A DNA stretch of 33,913 nucleotides from Actinomortierella ambigua (Eukaryota; Mortierellomycota; Mortierellomycetes; Mortierellales; Mortierellaceae). Position numbers and translations under genes: made by a program. Every line of letters starts with the position of its first letter. Position 1 is the first letter of the stretch. The notes under the pieces were generated by a model. That model searched no databases. It had not been told where the DNA came from and saw nothing but the letters and a program-made list of their open reading frames with translations. The stretch is taken from assembly GCA_016098155.1 (NCBI GenBank), contig JAAAJB010000384.1:1-33913 (forward strand), read 5' to 3'. This document shows positions 31,535 through 33,913 of the stretch, in pieces.

Positions 31535-31815
31535 CGTGAACCTCGTCGCAGAAGAGTCGAGGAAAGTCAAGTTGTGGCCATTCTACAATTTCTTCGTCTT
31601 CCTCTTGTGCTGCATCTATGTTGGACCATGCCTTTGCCGCTGCATTGCTTCATGCTAAGGCCCACTTCCTGGGGTGCATTGACCGGGGCATTGAGGCCAT
31701 GGATTGGACTTTTCTAATGCACACCAAACATGCGTTTGCTCAAAACTCTCACGCAATCAACTTGTCCAACCACTTTCCGTGAGCGTTGTATGTTCTGTTT
31801 CGCAAAGTGACCAGA

Positions 31816-32110
31816 GCCCATGCGAGTTCTCCTCTACATGCTTCTTTCTATGCACTGCACCCAATTTTTTCCGACCGTTTACCCATGCTAATGCACGTTC
31901 TCATATTCCCAGGCACAGAAGCCATCCCACTTGTGTAACATGTATCTTCAAGCGATCAACACCCATGCACGTTTCAAGACCCATTTCTTTTTATGTACTG
32001 CCCAAAGTCTACTTTCGATGCCCGTGCACGTTTCCAGGTCCCAATTCTTTTTATGGACTGAGTACTGCCCTTATTCAACCGGCTCTCACGCTCATACGCG
32101 TTTTTATACC
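31816..32110 (+). repeat. Degenerate tandem repeats, unit about 60-75 bp
   Basis: Units start with CCCATGC or CCCGTGC followed by ACGTTT/GAGTTC, then a TTTCTTTTTATG-like block and ACTGCCC. The copies at 31961 and 32021 are the closest; outer copies are more decayed. No coding role is evident. Confidence 0.5.
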
Positions 32111-33091
32111 TACCTCAACCCTCGTGAGCCGAGCGCCGTTTACTCAAGTCCCCCCTCCCCCTTTTTTCACGAGTACGCATGCTCCCGCATCCTGGTTTAA
32201 TAAAGTTTGCGCTGAAGAATGTAGGTCGCTTCGGAAGAACTGGGTTAGTCACTACTGGATGACGGGGATTTGGCGTGATTCTGGCGCGTGAGAATGTTTT
32301 TATCTCTGTATGTACGCATACAATACTATATTTCTTTTTTTTTCTTTTGGCTCTCGTCACCTCCCTCACACCACTCTGATCATGCGCTATACTTGTAAAA
32401 CCTGACCCCGCTCACAGCAACGAACACAAAGTGGAAGGATTGAGGCTGGGCACCCGACTGGGGCTTTTCACACACACACACACACATTGTTTTTCGGGAA
32501 GAACTGTTGTTCCTGAGTCGAGAAAGCATGCATTTAGTTGACATTGCATTTTCTGCATTTCTTTTCAGCAACGGTCGACAGCGTTGACAGCAATGGGATT
32601 GGCAATGCATGCATGCATGCAGCTAGCATTCGGCCCAGCTGAGGGATTTGATATGCCGCGATGACACACTTGATATCATAGCGGCGCGGCCGCAGGACAT
32701 GTTGATTCGTTACGAAATTCACAGGTGGCAGTGAACATGCTCAGAGTGAGAAGGTAGGTGTAGCAACAAAGCGGAAGGTACATCCCATCGGTGAGATAGA
32801 TTTGGACAGGTACCTGGTTCTTTTTTGTTCCATTCTCGCCTGAACAAGGAGCGAACCGCAGTGGGCGTGCGTGTTTTTCATCCCTTTTTTTCCGGGACCC
32901 GGATACTGCACTAGAGCGCACTCGGGAGAACCAAGTAAATTCCTCCTGGGAGAGATGGGTTTGTGCACGCGCGCGTGCGTGTGTATGCTTGTGTGTATGT
33001 ACAAAACCCGAGAGAATGTCCTCCTCCCTGATGCATTGCTTTTGCACAGCAAAGTTCAGCGTGAGCAGAGGCCATTAAGTCACTCAATCTC

Positions 33092-33099
33092 TATATAAA
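33092..33099 (+). promoter_or_regulatory. TATA box of the 76-aa secreted peptide gene
   Basis: TATATAAA lies 82 bases before the ATG at 33174 and is followed by a CT-rich stretch, as in strongly expressed fungal genes. Confidence 0.7.
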
Positions 33100-33173
33100 C
33101 ACCCTCTCACCTTGGCCCTACTCTTTCACTCACTCTCAGCTCCTCAACCTACACACATCGAACAATTCCAAAC

Positions 33174-33404
33174 ATGCTGGCCCGCACTTACATCACCTAC
33201 GTCGCTGTTGCCGCCGTCGCCTTTATCTCCGTGGCCCACACCGCCCCCGCCATCACCCCCGAGGCTCCTAACCTGGACAAGGTGCCTGCCCTCAACGCTG
33301 TCGCTGAAGAGATCGAGGGCCCCGCCAGCCTTCCCGTCCCTAAAGAGCTTTACCCCCTGTGCTGCATCCACAAGATCAAAGCCTGCTGTTTTGGCGAGCA
33401 GTGA
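33174..33404 (+). CDS. Small secreted peptide with two Cys-Cys pairs
   Basis: The 76-residue product has a signal peptide (MLARTYITYVAVAAVAFISVAHTA, cleavage near 24-26), a Pro- and acid-rich middle of about 30 residues and a short end with four cysteines (PLCCIHKIKACCFGEQ). The layout is that of a precursor whose C-terminal part is a disulphide-bonded peptide. No dibasic processing site separates the parts. TATA box, CT-rich start region, strongly GC-ending codons and AATAAA 12 bases after the stop suggest high expression. It matches no family I recognise. It could be an effector-like or signalling peptide or an antimicrobial; no function is claimed. Confidence 0.75.
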   Translation: MLARTYITYVAVAAVAFISVAHTAPAITPEAPNLDKVPALNAVAEEIEGPASLPVPKELYPLCCIHKIKACCFGEQ

Positions 33405-33415
33405 ATTTTATCGCG

Positions 33416-33421
33416 AATAAA
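33416..33421 (+). terminator. Polyadenylation signal, 76-aa peptide gene
   Basis: AATAAA 12 bases after the stop codon. Confidence 0.65.
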
Positions 33422-33913
33422 GAAGTGTCTGAGAGGTACTATGATACACCCTCCTCTCCCCCCCCCTAATTTTATTCTGTCCCGTCTTCCATTATGAAAG
33501 AGAAGAGACGTATGATACTTTTGTGCTCCCAGCTGATGTTTTAAACGCTTTCAGAGTTGAAAAGAGCTCGATGAATGGGAAAAGAGGAGTGGATCCCAGG
33601 CCTGTCATTGCCTGGGGGGGATGATCTATCCCCTACCCCTGGCTGACAATGGCTATGAAGCCGTTGGTCCATATTCGTGACCGGAGCCACGTGAACGTAT
33701 TCACAGTGGGGACATGGAGACGACAAGTTTATTAGATATCTTGTAATGGTGAAAGGGCAGGGAATCGAGGCTGGATGACGGCGTTCGTATTCTGGAACTG
33801 GCACTGGAATTCGATCTAATTTAATGCAAGTTTGATGCATGGACCACCGAGAGGGGAGTTGCGAGCAGATGAATACGATGCGGCGAACAATGTCAGTACG
33901 GTACGAGGTATCC
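33422..33913. other. Right-edge region, possibly 3' end of a minus-strand gene
   Basis: A minus-strand frame at 33541-33840 shows no domain. AATAAA on the minus strand near 33728-33733 could be the end signal of a gene that starts beyond the window. Otherwise nothing is seen. Confidence 0.35.

Larger units (their letters stand above)
31343..33091. other. Gene-poor region with degenerate repeats and simple repeats
   Basis: Apart from the promoter of the crystallin-like gene, no gene is supported. A degenerate repeat with core CCCATGCACGTTT recurs at about 31816, 31886, 31961, 32021 and 32090. A CA run lies at 32469-32487, and four ATGC units near 32605-32621. A perfect palindrome GCACGCGCGCGTGC lies at 32965-32978. 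Confidence 0.45.

Noticed and set aside
33174..33404. Reading the small cysteine peptide as a toxin
   Set aside because: Only a signal peptide and four cysteines are visible; nothing in the sequence supports a toxic function.
1..33913. tRNA, rRNA, CRISPR arrays or prophage-like modules
   Set aside because: No B-box-like tRNA signature with a foldable cloverleaf, no rRNA sequence and no regularly spaced repeat-spacer array was seen.

Overview
The window reads as nuclear DNA of a filamentous fungus, most likely an early-diverging lineage such as Mortierellomycota or a relative. The genes are split by short GT-AG introns (54-150 nt) with CTAAC/CTGAC-like branch points, TATA boxes and AATAAA signals are recognisable, and small secreted proteins are frequent. 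A Cnl2/Nkp2-type kinetochore gene and a Dnf-type flippase with a long disordered tail point to fungi. A full-length Integrator subunit 7 argues against yeasts and, as far as I know, Dikarya. The genus is an inference, because no marker gene is present.

Layout. 1-2.3 kb: decayed DNA with a broken hAT transposase end, perhaps a second hAT scrap and a strong G-quadruplex motif. 2.3-3.2 kb: a secreted Thr/Pro-rich protein made of ten 13-residue repeats. 3.7-7.8 kb (-): a ten-exon INTS7 gene, 965 codons. 7.8-11.2 kb: a divergent intergenic region rich in purine/pyrimidine tracts, ending in a CT-rich leader with uORFs. 11.2-18.0 kb (+): a four-exon Dnf1/2-like P4-ATPase of 1902 aa. 18.5-19.9 kb (-): NSE1, the RING subunit of SMC5/6, convergent with the flippase. 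20.05-21.0 kb (+): a Cnl2/Nkp2-like kinetochore gene, divergent from NSE1 across 162 bp. 21.26-22.09 kb (-): a PTRHD1-like peptidyl-tRNA hydrolase with a 23-nt microexon. 22.7-27.9 kb (+): two tandem secreted serine beta-lactamase-fold hydrolases with identical intron positions and a shared promoter segment. 28.1-30.6 kb: a coiled-coil gene behind a cluster of GTCCCGG motifs, then a decayed acidic coding stretch. 31.0-31.3 kb (-): a six-cysteine crystallin-like secreted protein. 33.1-33.4 kb (+): a 76-aa secreted peptide ending in two Cys-Cys pairs.

The left and central parts (INTS7, flippase, NSE1, Cnl2, PTRHD1) are conserved housekeeping genes. The right third is accessory: duplicated secreted enzymes, small secreted proteins, lineage-specific coiled-coil genes and relics. 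I see no operon-like system. NSE1 and the kinetochore gene share a promoter region and both serve chromosome maintenance. Exon boundaries were read by eye from splice signals, frame and remembered family sequences. No rRNA, tRNA or CRISPR was found.
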